The notes: generated by a model from the sequence alone, not told the origin. Shown: positions 8,618 through 17,147, counted from the first letter of the stretch. The stretch: 64,000 nt of DNA from Streptomyces novaecaesareae (GCF_000716875.1 NZ_JNWQ01000009.1:1-64000), one strand, 5' to 3'. Program-made: numbers and translations.

Positions 8618-8623
8618 GACCCC

Positions 8624-9079
8624 ATGGGTTCGACAGCGACGACGACCGTACCGACCAACGCCGAGCTGATGGAGGCGTTGGCCGCCGTCGGCGCCGCGTA
8701 CTTCCAGGACTTCGCGGCGGCCGCGGCCCGACACGGCCTCTCCTCCTCGCAGGCCAAGGCGCTGGGCGCGGTGCAGGAGCCGGTGCCGATGCGCGCACTG
8801 GCCGGGCGACTGGGCTGTGACGCGTCGAACGTCACCGGGATCGTGGACCGGCTGGAGTCGCTGGGCCTGGCCAACCGGGCGGCGGCGGCCGGCGACCGCC
8901 GGGTGAAGATCGTGGTGATCACGGCCGAGGGCCGGGAGATCCTGAACCGCATCCGGAGCGAGATGGCCCGCACCCACCAGGCCTTCGAGGCGATGACCGA
9001 CGAGCAGCGGATCGCCCTGCACTCGATCTGCGGGCAGGTCCTGCCGGTGCTGGCCGGCCGGACGGGCGGAGCGCAGTAG
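8624..9079 (+). CDS. MarR-family transcriptional regulator
   Basis: This 151-residue regulator has one winged helix domain. The recognition region is MRALAGRLGCDASNVTGIVDRLESLGL (about residues 50-76) and the wing follows as AAAGDRRVKIVVIT. MarR proteins act as dimers and usually repress genes for small-molecule or antibiotic efflux. No transporter is directly adjacent on the same strand, so its target is not evident. The DHA2 exporter 1.5 kb downstream is a possible but unproven one. It is probably translated from a leaderless mRNA. Confidence 0.85.
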   Translation: MGSTATTTVPTNAELMEALAAVGAAYFQDFAAAAARHGLSSSQAKALGAVQEPVPMRALAGRLGCDASNVTGIVDRLESLGLANRAAAAGDRRVKIVVITAEGREILNRIRSEMARTHQAFEAMTDEQRIALHSICGQVLPVLAGRTGGAQ

Positions 9080-9135
9080 GACCTGCGCCCGCCCGGCCCA
9101 CCCCATCCGCCGCCGTCCGGCGTGACCTCGGCTGT

Positions 9136-9141
9136 TACTCT
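9136..9141 (+). promoter_or_regulatory. -10 box of purB promoter
   Basis: TACTCT ends eight bases before the GTG at 9150. No ribosome site is visible, which favours GTG 9150 over TTG 9141 and suggests a leaderless transcript. Confidence 0.45.
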
Positions 9142-9149
9142 TGCGAAGC

Positions 9150-10580
9150 GTGAGCGCGAAGCCCCAGATCCCCAATGTCCTGGCCTCCCGGTACGCCTCG
9201 GCGACCCTGGCCCAGCTGTGGTCCCCCGAGCACAAGGTGGTCCTTGAGCGCCACCTGTGGCTCGCCGTCCTGAAGGCCCAGCAGGACCTCGGCGTCGAGG
9301 TTCCGGCGACCGCCGTCGCCGACTACGAGCGGGTGATCGACCAGGTCGACCTCGGCTCGATCGCCGCCCGTGAGCGGGTCACCCGCCACGACGTGAAGGC
9401 CCGCATCGAGGAGTTCAGCGAACTCGCCGGCCACGAGCAGATCCACAAGGGGATGACCTCCCGGGACCTGACCGAGAACGTCGAGCAGTTGCAGGTCCGC
9501 CAGTCGCTGGAGCACGTGCGGGACCGTACGGTGGCCGTGCTGGTGCGCCTGGCCAAGCTGGCCGCCCAGCACTCCGAGCTGGTCATGGCCGGCCGCTCGC
9601 ACAACGTGGCCGCGCAGGCCACCACCCTGGGCAAGCGCTTCGCGTCGATCACCGACGAGCTGCTGGTCGCCTTCCGCCGCCTGGAGGAGCTGATCGCCCG
9701 CTACCCGCTGCGCGGGATCAAGGGCCCGGTCGGCACCGCCCAGGACATGCTGGACCTCCTCGGTGGCGACACCGAGAAGCTCGCCGAGCTGGAGCGCCGG
9801 GTCGCCGGGCACCTCGGCTTCGAGAACGTCCTCACCAGCGTCGGCCAGGTCTACCCGCGCTCGCTGGACTTCGAGGTGCTCACCGCCCTCGTCCAGCTGG
9901 CCGCCGCGCCGTCCAGCCTGGCCAAGACCATCCGTCTGATGGCCGGCCACGAGCTGGTCACGGAGGGCTTCAAGGAGGGTCAGGTCGGCTCCTCCGCGAT
10001 GCCGCACAAGATGAACACCCGCTCCTGCGAGCGCGTCAACGGCCTGGCCGTCATCCTGCGCGGCTACGCGTCGATGACCGGCGAGCTGGCCGGCGACCAG
10101 TGGAACGAGGGCGACGTCTCCTGCTCGGTGGTGCGCCGGGTCGCGCTGCCGGACGCCTTCTTCGCCTTCGACGGCCTGCTGGAGACCTTCCTGACCGTCC
10201 TCGACGAGTTCGGCGCCTTCCCTGCCGTGATCGAGGCCGAGCTGGACCGCTACCTGCCGTTCCTGGCCACCACCAAGGTGCTGATGGGTGCGGTGCGCGC
10301 GGGCGTCGGCCGGGAGACCGGACACGAGGTCATCAAGGAGCACGCCGTCGCCTCCGCGCTGGCGATGCGTGCGGGCGCCCGGGAGAACGAGCTGCTGGAC
10401 CGCCTGGCCGCGGACGAGCGGATCCCGCTGGACCGGGCCGCGCTGGACGCGCTGCTGGCCGACCGGCTCTCCTTCACCGGCGCGGCCGGCGCCCAGGTCG
10501 CCGAGGTGGTCCGCCAGGTGGAGGCCGTCGCGGCCGCCTACCCGGAGGCCGCCAAGTACGCGCCCGCCGACATTCTCTGA
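9150..10580 (+). CDS. purB: Adenylosuccinate lyase
   Basis: This 476-residue enzyme is the cytoplasmic purine synthesis lyase that releases fumarate from SAICAR and from adenylosuccinate. The fumarase/aspartase-superfamily signature GSSAMPHKMN is intact, with the catalytic serine at about residue 281-282. The MAGRSHNVAAQ region with the general-acid His and the TSRDLTEN segment are also present. Length matches the family. GTG at 9150 (SAKPQIPNVLASRYAS) is chosen from family starts and the -10 position. It ends seven bases from the convergent DHA2 transporter. Confidence 0.95.
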   Translation: MSAKPQIPNVLASRYASATLAQLWSPEHKVVLERHLWLAVLKAQQDLGVEVPATAVADYERVIDQVDLGSIAARERVTRHDVKARIEEFSELAGHEQIHKGMTSRDLTENVEQLQVRQSLEHVRDRTVAVLVRLAKLAAQHSELVMAGRSHNVAAQATTLGKRFASITDELLVAFRRLEELIARYPLRGIKGPVGTAQDMLDLLGGDTEKLAELERRVAGHLGFENVLTSVGQVYPRSLDFEVLTALVQLAAAPSSLAKTIRLMAGHELVTEGFKEGQVGSSAMPHKMNTRSCERVNGLAVILRGYASMTGELAGDQWNEGDVSCSVVRRVALPDAFFAFDGLLETFLTVLDEFGAFPAVIEAELDRYLPFLATTKVLMGAVRAGVGRETGHEVIKEHAVASALAMRAGARENELLDRLAADERIPLDRAALDALLADRLSFTGAAGAQVAEVVRQVEAVAAAYPEAAKYAPADIL

Positions 10581-10587
10581 CGATCGG

Positions 10588-12126
10588 TCAGTTCTCGGGC
10601 GAGGGCCCCGCTGCCGGACCGGTGGCGGGGCTCTCGTGCGTGTGGACGTGGCCCGGGTCGAACGGCGGGGTGGTGGTGCCGCAGGGCCAGTCGCAGTTCG
10701 GCTCGGCCACCGGGTGCGCCTCGGGGGCGAGGACGTTGCCCCGGACGGTGACGAAGGCGACCAGCCCGCCGGCGGCCAGCAGGCCCGCGCAGATCAGCAT
10801 CGCGGTGTGGAAGGCGGAGTCGACCGCCGACGGCACCCGGTAGGCGTCGCCGCTCAGCCCGGCCAGCGCCGGGAGGGCGGCCACCGCGAGCAGGCCGGCC
10901 GCGCGGGCGGCGGCGTTGTTGACCCCGCTGGCGATGCCCGCGTGCCGGACCTCGACGGCGGCCAGCACGGTGGCCGTCAGCGGTGCGACCAGCAGGGTCA
11001 TTCCGCAGCCCATCACCGTGACGGCGGGCAGCACGTCCGCCCAGTAGGAGGAGCCCGGGCCGGTGCGCAGCATCAGCAGCACCCCGGCGGCGCACAGCAG
11101 CGGGCCGACGGTGAGCGGGATCCGCGGGCCGATCCGCTTGCCCAGGCGCCCGGCGCGGGCCGACAGCGCCAGCATCAGCACGGTGATCGGCACCAGCGCG
11201 AAGCCCGAGACCAGCGGCGAGAACCCGGAGACGATCTGCAGCTGCACCACCAGCAGGAAGAAGACGCCGCTGAACGCCGCGTACACGCACAGGGTGACCA
11301 GGTTCACGGCGGTGAACAGCCGGGAGGAGAACAGCCCGAGGGGCAGCATCGGCTCGGCCGCCCGCTGTTCGACGGCGACGAAGGCGGCGCCGAGCGCCAC
11401 GCCGATCGCCCCGGTGACCCAGACCGTGGGGGACACGCCCTCCCCGGCCGCGGTCAGCGCGTAGGTGATCGCGCCGAGGGCGAGCGCGGCGAGCACCGCG
11501 CCGAGCGCGTCGAAGCGGCCGGAGGCGCTCTCGTCCCGGCTCTCCGGGACGTACCGGGTGGTGACGGCGATCACGGCGGCGGCGAGCGGCAGGTTCAGCA
11601 GGAAGATCCAGCGCCAGCCGGGGCCGTCCACCAGCCAGCCGCCGAGGAAGGGGCCGACCGCGGCCGACACCCCGCCCAGGCCGGACCAGAGGCCGACGGC
11701 GGCCGAGCGGTCGTCAGGGTGGAAGACGGCCTGGAGCATGGCGAGCGAGCCGGGGGTGAGCAGCGCCCCGCCGATGCCCTGGACGGCGCGGGCGGCGACC
11801 AGCACCTGGATGTTCGGTGCGGCGGCGCAGGCCGCGGAGGCGGCGGCGAACCAGACCACGCCGATCAGGAAGACCCGGCGCCGGCCGTACCGGTCGCCGA
11901 GTGCGCCGCCGAGCAGGATCAGGCCCGCCAGGGTGAGCAGATAGGCGTTCAGGGTCCATTGCAGGGACGCGAGGGAGGCGCCGAGGTCGACGCCGATGCG
12001 GGGCAGGGCGACGTTCACCACGGTGCCGTCGAGCATCGCCATGCTGGAGCCGAGCACGGTTGCCAGGAGTACCCAGCGACCCTGCGCGGTGCTCAGGCGC
12101 AGGGTGCCGGCTTCGGAGGTGGCCAC
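10588..12126 (-). CDS. MFS drug exporter, DHA2 (14-span) family
   Basis: This 512-residue membrane protein has 14 predicted spans. DHA2 hallmarks are LDGTVVNVALPRIG in helix 1, GGALGDRYGRRRVFLIG (motif A), ARAVQGIGGALLTPGSLAML (motif B/C region) and GPFLGGWLVDGPGWRWIFLLNLP. Such proteins export drugs or secondary metabolites by proton antiport. GTG at 12126 is chosen because a promoter-like -35/-10 pair ends six bases upstream and the transmembrane core starts soon after. The open frame extends to 12354 with unrelated Pro/Thr-rich sequence. Confidence 0.87.
   Translation of the reverse strand: MATSEAGTLRLSTAQGRWVLLATVLGSSMAMLDGTVVNVALPRIGVDLGASLASLQWTLNAYLLTLAGLILLGGALGDRYGRRRVFLIGVVWFAAASAACAAAPNIQVLVAARAVQGIGGALLTPGSLAMLQAVFHPDDRSAAVGLWSGLGGVSAAVGPFLGGWLVDGPGWRWIFLLNLPLAAAVIAVTTRYVPESRDESASGRFDALGAVLAALALGAITYALTAAGEGVSPTVWVTGAIGVALGAAFVAVEQRAAEPMLPLGLFSSRLFTAVNLVTLCVYAAFSGVFFLLVVQLQIVSGFSPLVSGFALVPITVLMLALSARAGRLGKRIGPRIPLTVGPLLCAAGVLLMLRTGPGSSYWADVLPAVTVMGCGMTLLVAPLTATVLAAVEVRHAGIASGVNNAAARAAGLLAVAALPALAGLSGDAYRVPSAVDSAFHTAMLICAGLLAAGGLVAFVTVRGNVLAPEAHPVAEPNCDWPCGTTTPPFDPGHVHTHESPATGPAAGPSPEN
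10601..10635. terminator. Terminator hairpin at purB/DHA2 convergence
   Basis: An 11-bp stem (GAGGGCCCCGC with GCGGGGCTCTC, one G-T pair) lies inside the 3' end of the exporter coding sequence and 20 bases after purB. It would terminate purB transcription. Confidence 0.6.
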
Positions 12127-12132
12127 GGCCCG

Positions 12133-12161
12133 ATCCTGCGCCCCCGGGGCGTACGTGACAA
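12133..12161 (-). promoter_or_regulatory. Promoter of DHA2 exporter (leaderless)
   Basis: On the minus strand TTGTCA (12156-12161) and CAGGAT (12133-12138) have a 17-bp spacer, and the -10 ends six bases before the GTG start. This supports the chosen start and a leaderless mRNA. Confidence 0.5.
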
Positions 12162-12409
12162 GGCTCACCGGAGGGTGTGTCGGTGATTGACGGCGTGTGG
12201 GCGGATCGTTGCGGAGCGTCGTCGAGTTCGGCGCAGGGTCGTGGATCAGTGGCGCGGGGTGAATGGATTGTGTACGGACCGTATGGTCGGACGTGCGGAG
12301 GGTGACCGGGGTGCGGGGGATGGTTGCCGATTCAAGAGATCGACATTGCTTCACCCGAACGGATGGGTTTTAGTTCAGCGACCGCCCGGCCAGCCCGGAC
12401 GGATCCGCC

Positions 12410-12606
12410 GGGTGGAACGCCGAGTCCTGCCGCTGCCCGGTGGTTCGAACTGAACTCTGTACGGCAGGAGCGGGGGACCCACAGGTAAGTCGCCGGACCG
12501 GAGTTCGCGCCTCAGGGCGCGGGCGTCCAGGGCCGGCTTGGGGTGAAGCCGCGCATGCGGCCGGGCAACTCCAGCCCGAACCCGACAGCTCACCTCGCAG
12601 GCGTCG
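12410..12606 (+). promoter_or_regulatory. c-di-AMP riboswitch (ydaO/yuaA class)
   Basis: The conserved blocks of the ydaO class occur in the right order: GCCGAGTCCTGCCG (about 12418-12431) pairing with CGGCAGGAG, GAGCGGGGGACCCA (12468-12481), TTGGGGTGAA (12538-12547), and CCCGAACCCGACAGCT plus CACCTCGCAGGCG (12575-12603). The closing stem pairs GACGCC-type bases of the 3' end with GGAACGCC at the 5' end. It sits directly before the ribosome site of a LysM-M23 hydrolase. Known actinomycete examples turn down wall-hydrolase genes when c-di-AMP is high. The 284-bp stretch from 12127 to 12410 otherwise holds only the divergent promoter region. Confidence 0.9.
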
Positions 12607-12620
12607 GAGAGGAAACTTCC

Positions 12621-13628
12621 ATGCCTGCTCAGGCTCGTCGTATCGCCCTGCCCCGCGCCGCCCGCATCGGCATCGGCATCGCCGTCACCGGTGTCTCCTT
12701 CGCCCTTCCGCTCGTGACCGCGATGAACGCCCAGGCCCACACCGCCCCGGTCGCCCCGGTCGCCCCGGTCGCCCAGGCCCACACCGCCCCGGTCGCCCAG
12801 GCCACCCCCGGCGCCGAGGCCAAGCCCGCCGCCCCGGCCGCCGCGCCCGCCGCCGCGCCCGCCGCCCACGAGAGCTACCGCGTCGTCAGCGGCGACTCCC
12901 TGTCCAAGATCGCCGAGGCCAAGCGCGTCGACGGCGGCTGGCAGGCGCTGTACGAGCAGAACCGCTCGGTCGTCGGCGCCAACCCGAACCTGATCTTCCC
13001 GGGCCAGCAGCTCGCGATCGCCGGCCACGCCGCCGCGCCGTCCGCCGACGCCGCTCCGGCCAAGCCCGCCGCGCCGGTCACCCAGGCCGCCTCGGCCGCC
13101 AAGCCGAAGGCCCAGCTCCAGGTCACGACCGAGGTCGCCAAGCCGTCCGCCCCGGTGCAGACCCAGGTGCAGACCGCCGCCCCGGCCCCGGCCGTGACGG
13201 CCGCTCCGGTCGCCGCCACCTCCGGCTACGTCGCGCCGCTGGCCCACCCGGTCCTCGGTGAGGCCTACGGCGTGGCCGGCTCGATGTGGGCCTCCGGCCA
13301 CCACACCGGCCAGGACTTCGTCGCCTCCACCGGCACCCCGCTGCGCGCCGTCGCCAACGGTGTCGTGGTCAAGGCCGGCAACGGCGGCGCCTACGGCAAC
13401 GAGGTCGAGATCAAGCTCGCCGACGGCAAGTACGCCCAGTACGCGCACCTCTCCTCGATCGGCGTGACGATCGGTCAGAGCGTCACCGTCGGCCAGCAGA
13501 TCGGCCTCTCCGGTGCCACCGGTAACGTGACCGGCCCGCACCTGCACTTCGAGATCCGCACCGGTCCGGAGTACGGCTCGGACATCGACCCGGTCGCCTA
13601 CCTGCGCGCGCACGGCGTCGCGCTCTGA
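12621..13628 (+). CDS. Secreted LysM-M23 peptidoglycan endopeptidase
   Basis: This 335-residue exported cell-wall hydrolase starts at ATG 12621 behind GGAGAGG. A signal peptide covers about residues 1-39 (NAQA cut site). It is followed by a low-complexity Ala-Pro-Val linker, one LysM domain (about 86-133) that binds peptidoglycan, a second Ala/Pro linker, and a C-terminal M23/LytM domain. The zinc-site motifs are HTGQDF and HLHFE (H307 region). It probably cleaves peptide cross-links in the wall. The upstream c-di-AMP riboswitch indicates control by that second messenger, as known for rpfA-like genes in Streptomyces. Confidence 0.93.
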   Translation: MPAQARRIALPRAARIGIGIAVTGVSFALPLVTAMNAQAHTAPVAPVAPVAQAHTAPVAQATPGAEAKPAAPAAAPAAAPAAHESYRVVSGDSLSKIAEAKRVDGGWQALYEQNRSVVGANPNLIFPGQQLAIAGHAAAPSADAAPAKPAAPVTQAASAAKPKAQLQVTTEVAKPSAPVQTQVQTAAPAPAVTAAPVAATSGYVAPLAHPVLGEAYGVAGSMWASGHHTGQDFVASTGTPLRAVANGVVVKAGNGGAYGNEVEIKLADGKYAQYAHLSSIGVTIGQSVTVGQQIGLSGATGNVTGPHLHFEIRTGPEYGSDIDPVAYLRAHGVAL

Positions 13629-13756
13629 CCCTGTCGGGGTCTCAGGAACCACCGCTGCTGCGGAGCGAATCGATCCTCCGGGATGGTCATGTCGGGTGAC
13701 CGCTCGACCGGGTGATCGCCGCACGGCGGACATGGGCGCGGGACACGCCCAAGGCC

Positions 13757-13798
13757 GGCCCGGCTCGCGAGATTCAACCCCCTCTCGCGGGCCGGGCC
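13757..13798. terminator. Terminator between LysM-M23 and DUF2470 genes
   Basis: A 16-bp stem with one wobble (GGCCCGGCTCGCGAGA / TCTCGCGGGCCGGGCC) and a 10-base loop lies between two convergent genes. Confidence 0.85.
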
Positions 13799-13860
13799 GG
13801 CCGCTGCCGTTTTCCGGTCCGGTGGCGTCGGGCAGGTGGTGTCGGTCCGGTGGCGCTCGG

Positions 13861-14580
13861 TCAGGTGCGGTGGGCGGGCTGGCCGTACTGGGCGGCGGAC
13901 AGCAGGTCGTGCATCCGGTGGCCGAAGTCCTCGGTGTCGCGGGCCGGTTCGGGGAAGACCAGGCGGACGTCGCGGTGGCCGTCCGGGTGGTCCAGGCGCA
14001 GCAGCAGGCCGTGGCGGTCCAGGGCGAGCGGGCGGACGTCCGGGGTGCGGGCGAGCAGCGCCGGGTCGAGCAGGCGGGTGAGCACGTCGAGGGCGTCGGC
14101 GTGGTCGTCGGCGAGGTGGGTGAGCAGCGCGGCCTCGTGCCGGGCCAGCGGGTCGGCGGTGGCGCGGGCGAGGTCGGTGGCGGTGATCGCGCCGGTGCCG
14201 TACGGGGTGGCGAGGACGGCGTGGGCGACGTCCACGCGCAGGTGGACGCTGAGGCCGTCGTCGGCGAGGTGGGCCAGGTGCAGCCGGCCGGCCAGGGTGA
14301 GGCGGGCGCGGATGCGGTCGCGGACGGCGACGGGGGCGACGTCGGTGACGTCGAGGACGACGGCGAGGCCGTCGGTGGCGTGGGCGGCGGCCGCGGTGAG
14401 CGGGGCGTCCAGTGGGGCGCGCATCCGCAGGTGGGAGCCGTGGACGGAGACCGGGGTGTCCAGGTCGTGGTGCTCGCCCAGGGCGCGGACGGTGAGCGAG
14501 GAGGTCGTGCCGAGCAGGCTGTGGATCCGTTCGGCGGTGGTGGGCTCGGGTGCCTCGGTGTCGCCGGTGGGCTGGCTCAT
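13861..14580 (-). CDS. DUF2470 protein under iron-box control
   Basis: This 239-residue protein carries a DUF2470 domain of the kind found in heme-iron utilisation (HugZ-like) proteins, with the HATDGLAVVLDVTDVAPVAV segment and a His-rich C-terminal half (LARHEAALLTHLADDHADAL). No signal peptide or membrane span is visible, so it is probably cytoplasmic. A near-consensus iron box lies 18 bp upstream of the ATG, so iron-dependent repression is likely. This supports a link to iron or heme handling. The chemistry cannot be read from the sequence. Confidence 0.75.
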   Translation of the reverse strand: MSQPTGDTEAPEPTTAERIHSLLGTTSSLTVRALGEHHDLDTPVSVHGSHLRMRAPLDAPLTAAAAHATDGLAVVLDVTDVAPVAVRDRIRARLTLAGRLHLAHLADDGLSVHLRVDVAHAVLATPYGTGAITATDLARATADPLARHEAALLTHLADDHADALDVLTRLLDPALLARTPDVRPLALDRHGLLLRLDHPDGHRDVRLVFPEPARDTEDFGHRMHDLLSAAQYGQPAHRT

Positions 14581-14598
14581 GGACGGACCTCCAGTTGG

Positions 14599-14617
14599 TT
14601 AGGTGAGCCTAACCTAA
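14599..14617 (-). promoter_or_regulatory. Iron box (IdeR/DmdR1-type operator)
   Basis: TTAGGTGAGCCTAACCTAA matches the actinobacterial iron-box palindrome TTAGGTTAGGCTAACCTAA except near its centre. It lies just upstream of the DUF2470 gene, where an iron-loaded DtxR-family repressor would block transcription. Confidence 0.88.
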
Positions 14618-14656
14618 TGTCCGCTCAGGGGTGTGGCAAGCAGGCGTCCGGAGGTG

Positions 14657-14696
14657 CCGAAGGGCCTGGACGCGCGGAGGCGTCCGGGCCCTTCGG
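14657..14696 (-). terminator. Terminator downstream of RidA remnant
   Basis: CCGAAGGGCC.. pairs with ..GGCCCTTCGG in a ~17-bp stem with one mismatch. It follows the broken RidA gene directly, so the normal 3' part of that gene is missing between codon homology and terminator. Confidence 0.75.
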
Positions 14697-14898
14697 GGGG
14701 CTGTGGTGCGCCGGGTCTGCGCCTTCACGTCGCCGTGGTGGAGGGGTACTCGCCGGTCGCCGGGTCCTGCGGGCCCTGGCCGGAGACCTGCAGGATCGGG
14801 CCCTTGCGCACGCCCTGGGAGAACATCCAGGCGGGGGCGGGGGCGCCGTCGGTGCGGATCTCGACCTTCTCGACGGTCTGGGGGTGTTCGAAGGCCAT
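14697..14898 (-). pseudogene. RidA-family gene, frameshifted and truncated
   Basis: From ATG 14898 the frame encodes MAFEHPQTVEKVEIRTDGAP.. WMFSQGVRKGPILQVSGQGPQDPATGEY, a RidA-like (2-iminobutanoate/2-iminopropanoate deaminase) N-terminus. It then runs to a stop at 14725 (57 residues). In the next frame the family continues as GDVKAQTRRT at about 14700-14731, so an indel lies near 14735-14745. Homology ends right there at the terminator. A normal RidA has ~130 residues, so both a frameshift and loss of the C-terminal half are seen. It may be a genuine pseudogene or an assembly error. Confidence 0.75.
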
Positions 14899-14933
14899 GG
14901 GGTGCAGGATTCCTTACAGTCGGTGACGGATCG

Positions 14934-15043
14934 TCAGTTGCGCTCGGGGTGGCCGAAGTCGGCCGAGACCATGCGGGTGGTGGCGAGCAGTTGGGGCAGG
15001 AGGTCCAGCACCTGCTCGTACGGCAGGACGACGTCCGGGACCG
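14934..15043 (-). pseudogene. 3' remnant of a regulator, probably IclR family
   Basis: The minus strand encodes a short C-terminus (VPDVVLPYEQVLDLLPQLLA, then TTRMVSADFGHPERN) ending at a TGA at 14934. It opens abruptly at about 15043, where a different gene begins on the other strand. The ending resembles IclR-family regulators, which in Streptomyces often sit beside RidA and 2-keto-3-deoxy sugar acid genes, but the family call is tentative. Only about 36 codons are left and no start codon belongs to it. Confidence 0.5.
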
Positions 15044-15280
15044 TTCGGCCCCGGCTACCTCAAGGGCCTGCGCGGCCCCTACCCCGGCGTCCCACTCGTG
15101 GCCTCCGGCGGGGTGAACGCGGGCAACGCCGCGGAGTTCCTGGCGCAGGGCGCGCTCGCGGTCTGCGCGGGGACGGACGTGGTGCCGCCGGACGCGGTCG
15201 CGGCGGGGGAGTGGGCGGAGATCACCCGGCGGGCCCGGGCGTTCACGCAGGCCTGCGGGGTCGAGGCGCGGGCCCGGTAG
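15044..15280 (+). pseudogene. 3' remnant of KDPG/KHG aldolase
   Basis: The frame FGPGYLKGLRGPYPGVPLVASGGV continues to a TAG at 15278-15280 and is the C-terminal third of a 2-dehydro-3-deoxy-phosphogluconate aldolase. It includes the phosphate-binding SGGV turn. The upstream two thirds, with the Schiff-base lysine, are missing, because at about 15043 the sequence switches to the 3' end of an opposite-strand gene. The pattern fits a deletion spanning the 5' halves of two divergent genes. Without a start it is unlikely to be expressed. Confidence 0.8.
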
Positions 15281-15447
15281 CGGATCGGTGAACCGGTAGC
15301 GGACCGGTGAAGGGGCGGACGCGGGCTGTCGGAGCGGCCGGGATCGGACGAGAATCGGGGGCACCCGGCTCGGCCCCGGCCGAGCCCGGCCCGGCTCAGC
15401 CCCGCCCGGTGCACCCCGGGCCCCGGACCCGGTAGGAGGACCCGCCC

Positions 15448-17034
15448 ATGACCTCGACCCGCCCCGGCCCCGACTGGCTCGCCGACGCCGTCCTGTACCA
15501 GATCTATCCGCAGAGCTTCGCGGACTCCGACGGCGACGGCATCGGCGACTTCGCCGGCATCGCGGCGCACCTCGACCACCTGGCCTGGCTGGGCGTCGAC
15601 ACGATCTGGCTCAACCCCTGCTTCGCCTCGCCGTTCCGCGACGCCGGGTACGACGTCGCCGACTACCTCACGCCCGCCCCGCGCTACGGCCGCACCGAGG
15701 ACCTGGTCGCGCTGGTCGAGGCCGCCCGCCGCAAGGGGATCCGGATCCTGCTGGACCTGGTCGCCGGGCACACCTCCGACCGCCACCCCTGGTTCCTGGC
15801 CGCGGCCGAGGACCCGTCCGACCACCGCTACATCTGGTCGGACCGCCCGGTGGACGGCTTCGTCGCCTCGCCCGGCCGCCGCCCCGGCTGGTACCGGCCG
15901 AACTTCTTCGACTGCCAGCCGGCGCTCAACTTCGGCTACGCGCGCAGCAGTCCGGAAGAGCCGTGGCGCCAGCCGGTGGACGCCGAGGGGCCGCGCGCCA
16001 ACCGGGCGGCGCTGCGCGACATCGTGGCGCACTGGCTCGGCCTCGGCGTGGCCGGCTTCCGGGTGGACATGGCGTACTCGCTGGTCAAGGACGACCCGGG
16101 CAAGGCCGAGACCGCCAAGCTCTGGACCGGGCTGCGCGACTGGCTGGACCGCACCCACCCCGACGCCGCGCTGTTCGCCGAGTGGGGCGACCCGGCCGCC
16201 GCCGTCGCGGCCGGCTTCCACGCGGACTTCTTCCTGCACTTCGGCGGCGAGGACCACGGCCTTCCGCTGCGCTCCCTCTGGAACAACAACGGCGGGACGG
16301 TGGAGGAGTTCTGGCAGCAGGACGCCTGCTACTTCGAGGCCGAGGGGCGGGGCACCCCGCAGCCCTTCCTGGACGCGTGGCGCTCCGCCGCCGAACTCGC
16401 CGAGGGCAGCGGGCACATCGTGCTGCCCACCGCCAACCACGACTTCTCCCGCCTGGCCACCGGCCCGCGCACCGCCGAGCAACTCGCCCCGGCCTTCGCC
16501 TTCCTGCTCACCTGGCCCACCCTCCCGGCGGTCTACTACGGCGACGAGATCGGCATGCGCTACCTGCCCGGTCTGCCGGACACCGAGGGCAGCGTGCTCG
16601 GGCCGCGCTTCAACCGGGCCGGTTCGCGCACGCCGATGCAGTGGGCGCCGGGCCAGGCGGCCGGATTCTCCAGCGCGCCGCCCGAGCGGCTGTACCTGCC
16701 GGTGGACCCGGACCCGCGCCGCCCGGACGTGCTCTCCCAGCGCGCCGACCCGACCTCGCTGCTGCACACCGTCCGGCGGTTGATCGCCCTGCGCAGGGCG
16801 CACCCGGGGCTGGGCTCCGCCGGCGGGGTGGAGGTCCGGCACGCCGGGTACCCGCTGGTGTACACCCGGGCGGAGCGGTACCTGGTGGCGGTCAACCCGC
16901 GCCGGGAGCCGGCGGCCGTACGGCTGTCGGGCCTTCCGGCGGGTGTCCGGCCGCTGGAGGCGCAGGGCGTGCGGGCGGCGGACGGGGAGCTGCGGGCGGA
17001 GGGGTTCTCGTACGGGGTGTTCGAGCTGGGCTGA
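15448..17034 (+). CDS. GH13 alpha-glucosidase/trehalose synthase-like enzyme
   Basis: This 528-residue glycoside hydrolase family 13 protein has the full (beta/alpha)8 signature set. They are DAVLYQIYPQSFADSDGDGIGDF, GFRVDMAY with nucleophile D207, FAEWGD with acid/base E245, and TANHDF with D332. No signal peptide is seen, so it acts in the cytoplasm, probably on alpha-1,4/1,6 glucosides such as maltose, isomaltose or trehalose. Trehalose synthase or oligoglucosidase cannot be separated by eye. ATG 15448 has AGGAGGA eight bases upstream. A short direct repeat (CGGTAGCGGAYCGGTGAA, twice) lies at about 15275-15312 upstream. Confidence 0.87.
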   Translation: MTSTRPGPDWLADAVLYQIYPQSFADSDGDGIGDFAGIAAHLDHLAWLGVDTIWLNPCFASPFRDAGYDVADYLTPAPRYGRTEDLVALVEAARRKGIRILLDLVAGHTSDRHPWFLAAAEDPSDHRYIWSDRPVDGFVASPGRRPGWYRPNFFDCQPALNFGYARSSPEEPWRQPVDAEGPRANRAALRDIVAHWLGLGVAGFRVDMAYSLVKDDPGKAETAKLWTGLRDWLDRTHPDAALFAEWGDPAAAVAAGFHADFFLHFGGEDHGLPLRSLWNNNGGTVEEFWQQDACYFEAEGRGTPQPFLDAWRSAAELAEGSGHIVLPTANHDFSRLATGPRTAEQLAPAFAFLLTWPTLPAVYYGDEIGMRYLPGLPDTEGSVLGPRFNRAGSRTPMQWAPGQAAGFSSAPPERLYLPVDPDPRRPDVLSQRADPTSLLHTVRRLIALRRAHPGLGSAGGVEVRHAGYPLVYTRAERYLVAVNPRREPAAVRLSGLPAGVRPLEAQGVRAADGELRAEGFSYGVFELG

Positions 17035-17083
17035 GCTCGGGTGGCGCGGGTGGCTTTCCAGCGCGGCGAGATAGTTGTAAACT

Positions 17084-17097
17084 CCATCCATAGATGG
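17084..17097. promoter_or_regulatory. Inverted repeat upstream of membrane protein gene
   Basis: CCATC-CATA-GATGG lies in an unusually AT-rich patch (17070-17115) just before the ABC-2-like gene. It could be an operator for a TetR-like repressor, but no such regulator gene is adjacent. Confidence 0.35.
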
Positions 17098-17147
17098 TTG
17101 CATTTACCACCCATATTCAGCCACCACCGGAGGACGGTACGAACGCC

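Noticed and set aside
9141..9149. TTG 9141 as purB start
   Set aside because: It would precede the expected transcript start; GTG 9150 fits the -10 box and family start.
12430..12460. Possible tRNA T-loop (GGTTCGAAC)
   Set aside because: It lies inside the riboswitch and no acceptor, D or anticodon stems fit.
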